A stretch of 64,000 nucleotides of DNA from Heterocephalus glaber. Its lineage: Eukaryota > Chordata > Mammalia > Rodentia > Bathyergidae. The translations under genes were made by a program, and so were the position numbers. The stretch spans positions 8,235,318-8,299,317 of the forward strand of contig NW_004624743.1 in NCBI RefSeq assembly GCF_000247695.1, in the 5' to 3' direction. A model generated the notes under the pieces. The model was not told the DNA's origin. It worked only from the letters and a program-made list of their open reading frames with translations, and searched no databases. Shown piece by piece: positions 1 to 11,249 of this stretch; positions within the stretch are counted from its first letter, which is position 1, and the number at the start of each line of letters is the position of its first letter.

Positions 1-968
1 AGAACACAGAATTAGTTCGCTCCCTTCCCCCTTCCCAAGCCCCTACACTGCTAGTTCCAATGGAAAATATCCAATCGGAAGTCTATCCAAAAATCATTCC
101 TAAAAAAAATGAAATTGCTTTCATATGGAATAAAATAGTAAGTCTCCTCATTTCACGCAGGCTTTAAAATTACATTTCCAAGAATAATCTTGGAACGAGG
201 CAAGTTTTTGTTCAATTAATTGTGGCTGGAAACTTTTTAATGGAAACATAGCACACACTTATTCATTTCAGGTTACTAGATTGTGTGAAGCATTCAAGTT
301 AGTTGCCCTGCTTTGCTGTAGCTCATTTGTTCTTTTTGATCTGAAGAAATATTAGAAGGATAAAGCTTATCACATAGGGGGATTAATCACGTTACCAAAA
401 TTAGAAAGCATGTAGTTGTGAAAAACTGAGTTGCAGAACTGTATGCTCACAGCACTTGGGCTATTGGGAATCCAGGATGTCCCTGCCACATCTAAGATGG
501 CAGCTCGTGTCTGTGGAAACCCCTGGCGCTCGGAAGCTGGCTAAGGCTAGGGTTCTCTTACATTGGTTAAGGTAAGGGCTTTTGTCATTTACGTGAACTT
601 TTAAGATTAACTTCCTTACTGATGGCTTGAGAAAAATTCCTTTTGAAGAAAACTCGAAAGGTAGGCGGTGGTGTTCATCAGTACTTCAGAAGTAAATACA
701 GTAGTGAAGATATGCAAAGCAGGCTAAGGAATAGAGTGTTTCACCAAGGCATTCTGAATTTTTGGCTTAATAATTAGGATTTCTTACAGTGGAGTTAAAA
801 GGGCTTGTGCGTAATACCTGTTTGACCATATTATTGCTGTTTACAAAGGTTGGGTGTGAAGAGAAAAAGAAATCTGGGTCAAAATAAAAAATGCTTTGTA
901 AAATAAACAAAGTTCCTATTTATTTACTATGTATAAATAGCCACTCACCGAGCCTCCTTTCTCTGCAG
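1..968. other. Unassigned AT-rich sequence
   Basis: No repeat family or coding signal recognised. A YY1-like AAGATGGC lies near 494-501, but one short match is not evidence of function. The last 20 bases form a pyrimidine-rich tract ending in CAG, which is the acceptor of the exon candidate that follows. Confidence 0.4.
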
Positions 969-1030
969 GGTGCCACTTTCAGATAAAAACATAGACCTGA
1001 ATGGCATCATCCTGTCTCCAAGGAAACTGT
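969..1030 (+). CDS. Candidate internal coding exon, 62 nt, gene not identified
   Basis: The segment is preceded by a pyrimidine-rich tract ending TCTCTGCAG and followed directly by a consensus donor GTAAGT at 1031. Of the three frames only one is open: bases 970-1029 read VPLSDKNIDLNGIILSPRKL, with one base left over at each end, so the flanking introns would be phase 2 and phase 1. The other two frames hit stops. The peptide has ordinary protein-like composition and no low-complexity bias. I do not recognise the protein. An open frame of 20 codons is not rare by chance, so the case rests mainly on two good splice sites bounding it. No partner exon is visible elsewhere in the window, which would fit a gene with very long introns. 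Alternative: a chance pair of splice-like sites or a cryptic exon. Confidence 0.4.
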
Positions 1031-1153
1031 GTAAGTACCTCACTCACTGTGTACTTCTCTTATTCAGAGTTTAAAAGCCAGCTGAGTACTGAATAAGTGA
1101 GTGTTTTTATTTAATAATTATATGGGAGGTACTTTTTAGGAGCTCGCTAAAAA

Positions 1154-1438
1154 GAAACAGGTTCTTGATTGTTATGTGCGTCATAACAAAACTCTCATGT
1201 TTTCATCATAGTTCATAAAATTATGTGTTTAGTCCTAACTGCTCCATCAATTCTCATTCTTAGTCACAAAACAGCTACTCAAAGTCCTAATGAATTGAGA
1301 GTTTCAAACTTTTCCAAGACCCGTTATTGTCCGACAAACTGTGTTAGAGGCCTCGTGCCAGGAGTAGTTTCCTAAGTGTAGTAAAACCCTGCTGAATTTT
1401 AAAAATGAAGAAAAATTACTTGAAAAAGAGTATTTTAT
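1154..1438 (+). repeat. Inverted duplication, left arm (285 bp)
   Basis: This arm is the reverse complement of 2861-3144. By manual alignment I count six substitutions and one single-base length difference (an A run of 5 against 4 near 1401), about 98% identity. Similarity stops abruptly at both ends. Two of the differences are CpG in this arm (1322-1323 and 1332-1333) and CpA in the other, as expected if this arm keeps the older state. The unit resembles no transposon I know. Confidence 0.9.
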
Positions 1439-2860
1439 TGGTAAACATTAATGTCAATTTATTTGGCTTTTGGTGGCTTGAGGAATAAGCCAGCGAGCCG
1501 AGATGAAGTTATGTTTTTTAAGTCAGCAAAGAATATAAAACTTAGTGTAATGAGCAAGGTACAAATATTTGGGAAGGGCTTGGGAGCCTGGCAGTATTGT
1601 TTCCTTTCTTTCCTTTATTTTATGCTTTGCTCCTAAACTAATGTACATTTGTGCAGATAATTTCAAGGTTTTTAATTCATCTTCAAGAGCTACACAATGT
1701 AACGTGGAAATTTAAGTTTAGTTTCTAAATACTACTTTGTTACTCTGGAGAAGAGCCATTCCAAAAATATTTGAAATTTCTATTAAATGTTTTGCTACCT
1801 ATACTTCATTTTTTTATCATATTTGGATTACCTCCCTTTAAAATCCAATTATTTTCAGTAGGAAATGATTACTTACTATTGTTTATATATTTTTCATGAA
1901 AATACTCAAAATTTTCTATATACTCATGTAATTTTGCAATCTTTTTACCTTCCAGATAAGCTCTATGATTTATCTCATTTTTCAAACACAGACGTACTAC
2001 TTTTCAGGAGCTGCATTTAAATCCAACTGCTACAACCCTGTGGTACTAGGAGTTTCTCATGTTATTTTCATGTACTTTTGTTACTTGCGTCTTTCCACTT
2101 TTCCTCAGGAGTGTGATCCCTTGCTGAGCATAAATAGTAGAGGTGACCTCACTTAGCGTCTCAGACTCCTCCCGTTTAATATTTATCTGTAGGCACATTT
2201 CAGTTTATCACTTAACTGTCAAAATGCAATAGCTACGCATTTCTGTGTTTATACCTTTTTACGTGTTTTAACAAATGCACCTTTCTGAATTGAGAAATAA
2301 GTTGTGTAAGATTAAGGAATTTGCTAGAACTTTGGAAGGGCCCAAAGATCTCTGAACCCAATAAAAAGGAACAAATCTGGAAGTTAGTCTTTCATGCCAA
2401 TTGGAAGCTTCACAAATATGGAGTTTGAGGCCGGAAGGCTGCTCTTTGAAAGAGAAATTCCTGGGTGCAAAACAAGGGGGCGGGGCTTTTGCTGGCTAAA
2501 GTTGGAGGTAAAGGAGGGTTAAAATAGATCTTTGTCTCAACAAAAATCTGAAGCAAGCAAACAAAAAAGAACCTTCTAGCGGAAGTGGGTTGTCTTCTTC
2601 TAATTTGTTATTTTGAGGAAATGGAATCTTTTGACATTAATTCTTGTAGTGAGAACAAAAAGATAATATACACTGTGACACCTGTGGAACAATTTTAAAT
2701 AATTACATTCAAATAGAGGTTTTGGAAAAAATTATAAAATTGATAAATTTAATTCAATCTTCTATACCAAGGGGAAAATGAAAACAGATATGTATGGCTG
2801 TGTTTTCACTGGCTATTTTACATTATAAAGAGGGCCATATGTATCTCTATCTCTCTATCT
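1439..2860. other. Spacer between the inverted arms, unassigned
   Basis: About 1.42 kb of AT-rich sequence with no repeat or exon recognised. A short TCTA/TCTC-rich stretch at about 2841-2862 sits exactly at the inner edge of the right arm and may mark the breakpoint. Confidence 0.4.
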
Positions 2861-3144
2861 ATAAAATACTCTTTTTCAAGTAATTTTTCTTCATTTTAAA
2901 ATTCAGCAGTGTTTTACTACACTTAGGAAACTACTCCTGGCACGAGGCCTCTAACACAGTTTGTTGGACAATAATGGGTCTTGGAAAAGTTTGAAACTCT
3001 CAATTCATTAGGACTTTGAGTAGCTGTTTTGTGACTAAGAATGAGAATTGATGGAGTGGTTAGGACTAAACACATAATTTTATGAACTATGATGAAAACA
3101 TGAGAGTTTTATTATGACGCACATAACAATCAAGAACCTGTTTC
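2861..3144 (-). repeat. Inverted duplication, right arm (284 bp)
   Basis: Reverse-complement partner of 1154-1438. Its inner edge follows a short TCTA-rich run. Its outer edge is 10-15 bases from a hAT-type DNA transposon. Conversion of two CpG sites to CpA relative to the left arm suggests this copy is the derived one. Confidence 0.9.
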
Positions 3145-3157
3145 CTATTCAGCCGTA

Positions 3158-3370
3158 GTCAACACTGTTTGGTAGAACTTTCTGTGATGACAAGCACATT
3201 CTACAGCTATACTTTCTAACAGGGAGACTGCCAGCCATATGTGGCTATTGGGCATTTGAATTGTGGTTACTACAGCAGAGAAATTAAATATTGAATTCTA
3301 TTTAATTAATTACATTTACAAAAACCTGAATGTGACTAGCTGCAATATTGGGTAGCATAGTTCTAGTCTA
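3158..3370 (+). mobile_element. hAT-Charlie-type non-autonomous DNA transposon
   Basis: The start resembles the inverted terminal sequence of the mammalian group whose ends read CAGTGCTGTCCAATAGAA. An internal stretch (about 3225-3275) matches that group's GCCACATGTGGCTATTGAGCA signature with changes. This is an ancient, immobile copy. I do not give a subfamily because these short families share their ends. Confidence 0.65.
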
Positions 3371-5129
3371 GATCATTTAAAAAATGTAGAGAGATTAAAA
3401 TATGTATACATTTAAAATCATTGTCACTTACTTTTTATCTGTATGTCAACTATCATGGACCAGAGGTACCATCATTAATATCTAAAGAAGAAATATGCTC
3501 CAATATTTCTTTAGATGAATTTTAAGAAATATTGTCATGTGATTCACTAAATTTCAAAAGTAGTATCGTGCTTTCATCAAAATGAAAAACCCTACTGTGG
3601 AGAATTTCTAACCCTTTGGCATATTGTAATACAATGTCATTTTGTACATTTACCTAACTATTTAGATTATTATTGCAGTGGAGTTTATTTATAACATTTT
3701 CCCAGAGATGAATGCTTTTAATATTGTTGATGGAAGGACATTGTAACATTGCTTTATAAGCTTGGGATAGCAACTTTTTAAAAGGCCATTATAAACATCT
3801 CCTTCAAAAAGATATTGTAATGAAAGTTCTAACTGTGGTGATAAATATTTGAAAAGTTCAGTTACAATTTCTGCAATATATCCTTGCAAATAATTTCAAA
3901 AATGTAAGCTGCCTACAGAGAAATTCACTTGACTTGCTTCTTCACAGCTGAGTCTGCTCCCAAAGCTCACATCAAAGTTTAAATTTGCTCCCATGGCTTT
4001 TTGAGGCATTTAGTGAAAGTAAACATTAAGATGCATGATGATATTTTTATAATAATACTAATAAGGTAATATGTTAGGCAAAATCGTTATTTGCCAAGTG
4101 ATGCTGCAAATTTTAGATTTGCATACATTTAAAAAAATCAGTCAGCTCATTTCTTTGTAAGACATTGATCTAGAGGCTATGAGAAATACGTTTTAAATTT
4201 GGAAACATAATATTCATCCTTTTAGGAACTACATTTGTTGGACTTGCTCTTATCTTTTTGGATGGATAAAATTCTGATAAGTAGAGAGAAGAGACTTCTT
4301 TTGGCAGAAACTTGGACAAGCTATTCAGAGTGTTTCTTCTAAAGCAAAACAACTAGATTCAGGATAAAATATAATTTATAATGATTTATTTGACTTTAAA
4401 AAAATTTGAACATCTCCAAAGATTCCTCATCTCAAAACTCAAAGCTCAAAATCTGTGAGCGGAAACTGGAGTGGAGAGAAATTAGCAAACAGGAAAGGTG
4501 GATTGCATTGCGTAGGTTGCATTTTCCAGGATGCTGTTGGAAGGATGGCGGCCCTACGTTCAATTAGTCTTTTCATAAACCCGGGCTTGTTTTACAGATA
4601 GAGAGAACAAGTAAATACATCTGTAAACCCAAGTATTCTACTTCCTTTTATGTCTTTTGATATCTTCAGTAAGGTAGCCAACTACTTTGTATTGATCGAC
4701 CCACTTTCACGAAAAGGCCTATCATTGCTCAGAAGCCAATGTTCTAGGTTGAGAAAACATAGTCTATCTTAAAGAATCTTATAAAGCAGTTCTCAGTATC
4801 TTTATAAAATATCACCTCTGATATTTGTATGCCTGTAAAAGTGTTTTTATTTAGACAGAGGGTCTGGGACCTCTGAATCCTTAACTACCACCTCAGTTTA
4901 TTATGTATTGCTATGTGGTGTTAAATTTATCTTTTTACTGTGAAAGTCCCAAACATTAAAAAATAGAGATCACAGTGTAGTGAACTCCCATAAGTCTATA
5001 ACCTGCCTTCAGCAACTGTCAGATCATGGCCAGTTTTCATTCCAAACTCCACCTCTCATTATTGTGAAGCTAATCCCAAGCCTGGCACCCTTTCGTTAAT
5101 ATTTCAGTAGGCATTTTTTAAAAGCTAAG
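3371..5129. other. Unassigned AT-rich sequence
   Basis: No family recognised. Minus-strand frames at 3689-3889 and 4170-4352 stay open for 60-66 codons with mildly protein-like composition, but they match nothing I know and the surroundings are full of stops. A diverged DNA transposon body is possible because of the adjacent hAT element; this is inference only. Confidence 0.3.
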
Positions 5130-5320
5130 ACTTTTGTTTATGGTACTGGGGATTGAATCCAAGGCTTTCAAAGTGAGCAACATCCTCAACCATTTTTATT
5201 CTTTCAACTTTGAGACAGGGTCTCTCTCATTAAGTTGCCCGGCTGGGCTCAAACTTGCAATCCTTCTGTCTCATTCTCCCAGAGTGTGGAGATTACAGCT
5301 ACCACATCTAGATAAGACTC
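5130..5320 (-). mobile_element. Composite B1-ID SINE, old copy
   Basis: On the minus strand a B1-like unit (7SL-derived; complement of GAGACAGGGTCTC near 5212-5225 and of the GATTACAG box near 5291) is followed by a short ID-like tail ending in a degenerate GGTACC-type terminus near 5141. This order, B1 then ID-like with an A-rich junction, is that of the dimeric SINEs of squirrel-like and beaver/kangaroo-rat-like rodents. Divergence is high, so the insertion is old. Confidence 0.75.
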
Positions 5321-5489
5321 AGGGTTTTTTTAAAGCTGGAATATTGTGAAACTGTGAAAGCAGACTGCTAACCTATAGTATTTTAATTCATAGCATTACT
5401 GTTTTATGAAGTGTGACATGTTAGGAACCAATATAATAGGACTCTAGAAGAGTAATGTACCTTCAAATTCTGGTTTTTTTATTCCTTAA

Positions 5490-5580
5490 GTTTATTGGTA
5501 CATTTTAGTTATACATTATAATCACATTCATCATTGGGCATTTGTACCTGTATGGGATATATCTTGTGGTTTTCTTTTTT
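5490..5580 (-). mobile_element. LINE-1 3' end fragment
   Basis: The sequence TTGGTACATTTTAG followed by a diverged TATACAAT-type module is shared with 8780-9050 and with the tandem copies at the window end. Those copies lead into a pyrimidine-rich block, the complement of the G/A-rich L1 3' UTR. Only the terminal piece remains here. Confidence 0.6.
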
Positions 5581-6200
5581 TAAAATTCTGATTGAGGGAA
5601 GATGAGGGGAGGATATTCTTACCTAACTAAATCAACACTGGAGCAGTATGCAAGGTTATGAAATGTTACAACAATACGTTAAAAATAGTAAAATGCTATT
5701 TTACAATTGCATATGCAAAAAAGAAAAATGAACCATATCTAAATCGCTAACCACACCTAAAACATAAATATTTCCTTACCATCCTCAGATATACAAAATA
5801 CTCAAAATCTCCTGGTTGTCTCATAAATTCGTATGCTTTGTACTGTTCATAGCATAACTCAAAGAAGGTTCATATATTATGATTGGTTGATATGGCCATC
5901 CTTTTTAATCTAGAGATTTATATTTCTCTCTATTTGTTGAAGAAAGTGGATTGTATGTATCATGGAGCTTTCCAGAGCTTAAATTTGCTGATGCATTCTT
6001 GCAGAGTTGTCTAATAAGCTATCCCATGTCTTACCTTGTAATTGGTAATTATGACCTCAAAACCTTGGTGGAAATTATTTCGGGAAGAATGGGGAAGACT
6101 ACAGGTGTGGCTTCACAAAAAGGAGAGGTTTATGAAGCAGATGTTGATCATTGCCTAGTCACCTATTTCTTTGTGTTTGCAAGATAATAATATAATTCTT
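5581..6200. other. Unassigned
   Basis: Nothing recognised. Contains an open frame of 78 codons (5951-6187, plus strand) without recognisable motifs, most likely chance. Confidence 0.35.
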
Positions 6201-6350
6201 TTTTTATCTTTTTAACTTTTATTTTATTTCTTAATACATGCTTGCAACACATAATGGTGACATTCATCATGGAGAGTTGGTACATGTCCATAACACATCT
6301 TAATCCTTTGTTTTTCATCTCCTTCCTCTCATTTCTGTTTTATTTAAGAA
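6201..6350 (-). mobile_element. LINE-1 3' end fragment, diverged
   Basis: A T-rich start (complement of an A-rich end), a module containing TGACATTCATCAT, and a pyrimidine-rich block follow the same order as the other antisense L1 3' ends in the window, with more mutations. Confidence 0.5.
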
Positions 6351-7289
6351 TGTTTCTATCAAGATAAACTAGTTTGGTACTTTGAGATTCAATTTATGTA
6401 TAAGGATAAATGTCTTATCTGCTGTGCTTATTTATCAGTTCTTAATGTGATGTATGGTTCTTTAGCATCCTGAAAAGATGGCCAGTGAGTTTTAAAAATA
6501 CCATTCCGAAGACTGATGCTTTCTAATTCATTGCAGTTATACTTAGGCAGGCCCAATGTCCCACCTTTAGTTACTCTTTCTGTTTCAGTTGATTCTCGTG
6601 TTTTTAGAAAAAAACAAAACAACCCTCACGTTTTTGAGAGCTTCCCTGATAACTGATATGAAAAACTCCAACAGGCTTACCTTGAACATTTCCTTTTTAA
6701 ACATAGAATCAGGCAGTTTTCCAAGAAGGCCTATTATTTCCTTGGAAATGGTACTTGAAGATCACATTATTGAAATGAAGGGAGTTTACAGTGACCGCCA
6801 TGGTCCTTAACCTGAATCTTTTCAAAGGAAAGAGCTAAAATATATATTCTTTTCTTCGTTTTTTTAGGTAAACTATATTAAAAATCCATAGTAATTCTTA
6901 AACTTAATACATATTCAGGCCAGCAGGGTTTAGTTTAATAATGTAAATCTTATATCTGTCTGTCCTTTCTCCCAAATTGATAATCCCAGTTCTTAACGAT
7001 ACTATTATATGGATTTACAGCAGGCTGGGAATAATAACACCCCCCCCCCAACCCGGAGGTATACACATCTTGCGGTTATCAAGTACAGACCCCTCTTCCC
7101 TGTGGAGCCATCCACACCGCTGTGTGTACTTCCTGAGTGGGTTCCCCTGTTGAAAGCCCTCAAGGCAGCACACTGGGGTGAGCCTAGGACTCCCCTCTGG
7201 GCTTCTCATCCCTTTGTGGTCTCACTTCCCATGTCTTTAAAACTATTGCTTCATTCATTTTTATGGTCAACTTGCCCTGTCAACATTTA
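6351..7289. other. Unassigned, with a C10 homopolymer
   Basis: No family recognised. A run of ten C bases lies at 7040-7049 and a locally GC-richer stretch follows to about 7230. Overlapping open frames there come from local base composition. Confidence 0.35.
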
Positions 7290-7640
7290 TTTCTTTTTTT
7301 TTTGTTTATTTTACTTTAATAGTACACGGTTGCAGTGCATGCATTTTACAGTCCTCTTGAGGAGTCGGTCCTTGTACACAACACAGCTTAGTTCTTTTTT
7401 TAATCTCCTTCCTTCCCCCTCTCTCCCTCCTCTAGTTTCCCTTTCCCCTTTTCAATCTTGTTGATATTCTTAATCTTCTCTCATGTTTATGGTATGTAAC
7501 TTCCACATCTATTGAGGTTATTAGGTCCTTGGACCGGGCACATCTTCACTCTATCTCCCCATTCCCCCTCTCCTCAGCCCACCCTCCTTGGGCCCCCGGA
7601 CCCCTTCCCATTGTGTTTTTTTTATGAAGGGAGACTCATT
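7290..7640 (-). mobile_element. LINE-1 3' end, older subfamily
   Basis: T-run, then TTTATTTTACTTTAATAGTACA, a module with GTGCATGCATTTTACA, then a long CT-rich block. The same order occurs at 29391-29600 (TTTTATTTTATTAGTACACG then GTGCATGAAGCTTACATTC). The two copies represent an L1 subfamily distinct from the GGTACATTTTAGG type at 8.8 and 63.6 kb. Confidence 0.6.
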
Positions 7641-7827
7641 CCATCATTACCAGTCCATCGTTTCAGTTTTCTCTAAAAAGAGTTCAGACGTATCTTATTA
7701 ATCCAACTAGCATCTGAATGTAAAGCTCAATATTCAAAACAAAATTTAAAGCATTCTGAAGTGTGTGTATGTAGGAAATTCCTTTGAAACATTGCTGTAG
7801 TTTTATCCTCCCCTCGTCTTTATTTTC

Positions 7828-7898
7828 TTGTGCCAGGGATGGAGCCCAGGGTCCCGAGCATGCCAGGCAAGTGCTCTATCACTGAGCTGCAGCCCAGC
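7828..7898 (-). mobile_element. ID SINE, antisense, diverged
   Basis: The complement of a tRNA-Ala-derived ID body: GCCAGGGATGGAGCCCAGG, then a short arm, then TCTATCACTGAGCTGCAGCCC, the complement of the box A region. It carries the GTAGAG-type box A variant (seen as CTCTATC on this strand), like the copy at 18168, and not the GTTCC type of the younger copies. Confidence 0.7.
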
Positions 7899-8074
7899 TT
7901 CTGCTGCCATAGTTTCAAACTGATAGTTAGGGTTCTGGGAAACTTGCTGGCATTTTCCTGCACACTTACCTTTGCTTTTTCCATCAGATGAACCTGCTTT
8001 ATTTTCTCCCACTTAAAATCAAGTTTGTGGTTCATTCACATTCATTTCTCAAACATTTATTTTTCATGACCTAT

Positions 8075-8745
8075 CATGTGTCCTATAAAAGACTTTTGGG
8101 GATACCATGATGAACAAGGCTCCATTTCTTTTAAAAAGTCTTGCAAATTTACTTTCACACAGAAAATTGTAGATGGATATTCATAACTTTTTTTGTAACC
8201 ATCGAAAATACCTGGAAATACCCAAATGTCCATTAAAGGATGAATGGTTAAGAAGTCTATGATACGAGATTCTGTAAAATACTTCTCAGCCATAAAGAAT
8301 AATGAACTGTTGTTATAGGTTGTCATAGGCAACATCTTGAATGAACTTCAAGGAAATTATGCTGAGTGAAAATCCCTATCTGGGGCAAGGGGGAGAGAAG
8401 TGCTAAGGGGAGAGAGGGGAGCACTCAGGTTCTTGTGATGATAATGCAGTTATGGCTTTGCTATGGCTAGGTGTTACTCAAAGCTACAAAGTGATAAAAT
8501 TGCACGGAGCCACACACACACACGCACGCATGCACACGCACGCACACACACCTGAGTGGGCTCGGTGGATTTCACCAGTGACAGTTTCCTGGTTTGAATG
8601 TTGTAGTTTAGCAAGATGTTAACATAAGAAGCAGAAACTGGGTAAAAGGGGGCCAGGTTATCTCTATATTCTTTTTCTTTGAAGATTTTTGTTAATTTTT
8701 AATTACTTCAAAGTGAAAGTTTTTAGATTTCATTTTTGTGCAGGA
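8075..8745 (+). mobile_element. LINE-1 3' end, ancient L1M type
   Basis: The first half (about 8170-8345) carries the end of ORF2, including the AATGTCCATTAAAGGATGAATGG and CAGCCATAAAGAA signatures. It is followed by a 3' UTR of the old placental L1M type: a GGTGTTAC-like block, an AAACTGGGTAAAAGGG stretch, and an ending TTAATTACTTCAAAGTGAAAG in place of the ancestral TCTCAAAATAAAAAG. The element is decayed. A CA-rich microsatellite lies inside it at 8511-8552. Confidence 0.7.
8511..8552. repeat. (CA)n/(CGCA)n microsatellite
   Basis: Alternating CA with interspersed CG and TG units inside the 3' UTR of the surrounding L1 fragment. Confidence 0.9.
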
Positions 8746-8779
8746 TATGGAGAATTAAATAGCTAATTAATTTATTGTA

Positions 8780-9050
8780 GTAATATTTTTTCATTCATTA
8801 ATTTTATTCGTACAGTTTAGGTATACAATATGCTGACATTCATTATTGGGAATTTGAACCTTTACATAATCTCTCTTGGTTCTTATTTTTCTTCCCCCTT
8901 CCCCTGCCCTCCCTTCAACCCGTCCATCCCTCCCTATTTACAAAGACTTTGTTTCTGTTTTTTCCTTTTCTCATATGTATTCCTTTTCCTTCTTTCCTTT
9001 CCCTTACCCTTCCCACCATTGTAATAATGTTTAAGGGGAAGTAGTGTATA
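8780..9050 (-). mobile_element. LINE-1 3' end, GTACAGTTTAGG type
   Basis: The order is the same as in the tandem copies at 63.6-64.0 kb: TTTAGGTATACAATA, a CATTCATTATTGGGAATTTG module, TACATAATCTCTCTTGGTTC, then a CT-rich block with TCCCTTCAACCC and ATTTACAAAGACTTT. It is the minus-strand 3' UTR of a LINE-1 that is antiparallel to the older L1 just upstream. Confidence 0.75.
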
Positions 9051-9069
9051 CATACCTGTGGAGGAATAC

Positions 9070-9522
9070 TATCTTTGTTTTCGTTTGCTATAACAAAGTG
9101 TCCTAGGGTGGGTATTTGATAAAGAGACTTATTTGGGTCTTGGTTCTAGTGTCTGGAAGGTCCAAACCACATGGGTCTGGCACCTTGGTGGTGATGTAGC
9201 ACGGTGGAGAAGCAGAGAGGGAACTGGCCAGGGCAGAGGAGCAGGTATGTGAGGGAGGAAGCCAGCGACCAGGGAAGGAGTGGGATGGGACCTTTTATAG
9301 CAAGCTGCTCTTGCGGAAGCTCCCCCAGCCCTCCCAGACTGGACCCCTTTCTGCAGGATTGCATGAATCCACAAGACTGCAGGCAGGTGCAGCCCCTGTG
9401 ACCTAACCCCCTCACTCTAGGCCTCACAGGTTTTAAATTTCCTCCGCTTCAGCACAGCCACACTGGAGACAAGGCTGCAGCAAACTCATTTTTGGGAAGC
9501 AACACATACAGAAACCATAGCA
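9070..9522 (-). mobile_element. Solo LTR of a MaLR (ERVL-MaLR) element
   Basis: Read on the minus strand it starts TGCTATGGTTTCTG at 9522. It carries a TATAAAAG box (complement at 9292-9299) and an AATAAG polyadenylation-like signal (complement at 9128-9133), then ends with a GTTATAGCAAACGAAAAC stretch typical of MaLR 3' ends. AATAC flanks it on both sides (9065-9069 and 9523-9527), a plausible 5-bp target duplication. No internal region is attached. Overlapping open frames of 65-93 codons inside it are incidental. Confidence 0.7.
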
Positions 9523-9527
9523 AATAC

Positions 9528-11249
9528 AACACATACACAAACTGTGGCAAATACCTTGTTTCCCATTTCCCAGTGAAAAGGGGATGTTGACTGTCTTCTA
9601 GACCTTTGGAGGCCAGTTGTGCTCCTGTCTAAGGCACCTGTACTAGCAGTGATGGACTAACAGAACAGCTGAGGTTGACTTCTCTTGGCCCACACAAAAC
9701 AACATGCCTTACTTCTGAGGGCCACAATAAGATACCTTAACCTCACAAGGCAAACATATTATAAGAATGAGTTCTTATGAGTAACATGAGTCTCATTTTC
9801 CACATCACCCTCCCATGGAAATCCAAAAACCATTCCAATTTAAATATCAGTTAATTTTGTGTTGCATGGAACTTTGGGTCATCTCTGGCCCTATTCTGCA
9901 CCATCATCAGCAAGGATCAGCCAAAGCTTTGGCCCCATCTGCTTAGAAATAGCCTTTGTTTGTGAAGATCCACACAGTGTAGCAGTAAGTTTTGTACGTA
10001 TACTGTCACTTGCTGATGTAGCTTATTTTAATTTGGTGACAGATTGTCACATATTTTGAGGTTATTTTTTTCAGTTTTTTTTCCTAAGGAACTAAGTAGA
10101 AAATATATTATTTTTGAATGCTGGAGGAAAATCTATATTTTGACTTTGTTAGTATTAGTAGGAAGCACTAGAAAAGCCATTCAGTCTGAATTTATGCTCT
10201 TGTCAGTCGTGACAACTCAGTTGTCTTAGCATTTTTATTAGGCTGTTTCTAAATTTCACAAGTCACAACATACGTGGGCTCACAACACATAGGGTACGAC
10301 TGTTTGGGTTCTTTCTGTTTTTGTTTTGAAGCACACCCCTCTTCTCAATGCCAGGAGACCTTCCTTGGAGTTACCACTGGACAGAGAAGGGTGTCGGAAT
10401 CAGTCCTTGTGTGTTACCACCATGCTCACTGGAAAGGAATTCTTTGAGTTGTTAGCTTGGTCTGAGCCTCCCTGAAATGAGATCATAAAATGTCCATGTA
10501 GGCAGCTTAAGATTGTTTCCTTTGTCTTGATCGGCACAGTAGCCCATTTGAAATGACGTAAATTTATTTGTGAAATTCACCACTTAGTTCTGTCTTTGGA
10601 CTCTTGCTTCCTTTTTGAATTGATGTATTGGTGGGGTCTTGACCTATCTTTTTGGATTTTTCTATTACGTTTTATATTTAATAGGTCATGGATTATTGAT
10701 TAGATTTTGAGACTTTTTCTCATTTTCTGTGGTAATTTTGCATTACTTTTCATTTTAAAACTTTATTAATTTTGATTTTCTGAAGTAAACACTGGTTATG
10801 TGCTACTTCCTTTAAAATCATTCTAATAAAATATTCCAGAGTATGTCAATACTACAGCTGACTTAAAATATCTCTTTGTTGTCTTCTGGTATTTTGTGGG
10901 AAGTGTGTGGTTCTCATTTTTATATGGTCATGGGTTTTTCTGTGTCCTCTCTTATGTCTGTCCCTATATCTGAGAAAATGCTTAATTTCTTATTCTCATG
11001 TCTTCAGACAGAGTTAGTATAGAGAGTCTAGAAATTATATAACATTCCACATACTCTGTAGGTTGTCTGAAATCTTAAGATTGTGCCAGATTCAGTCTGG
11101 ATACACTCCATCATACTGGTAAATAATACTACAATGATATTTTGAAGAGTAATAGGAATGAACAGAGAGAAAGTAGCCTTTTGCATAGACCTAGATCGAA
11201 AAACCTACTAACAAAGTTCTTAAAGAGTTTTTGAAGTTTAAATATTCTT
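9528..11249. other. Unassigned
   Basis: About 1.7 kb, AT-rich after 10000, with no confident repeat, exon or regulatory cluster. Old repeats too diverged to recognise are likely. Confidence 0.35.

Noticed and set aside
7009..7464. 151-codon plus-strand open frame
   Set aside because: Runs from unassigned sequence with a C10 run into an antisense L1 3' UTR; the second half is its CT-rich block.
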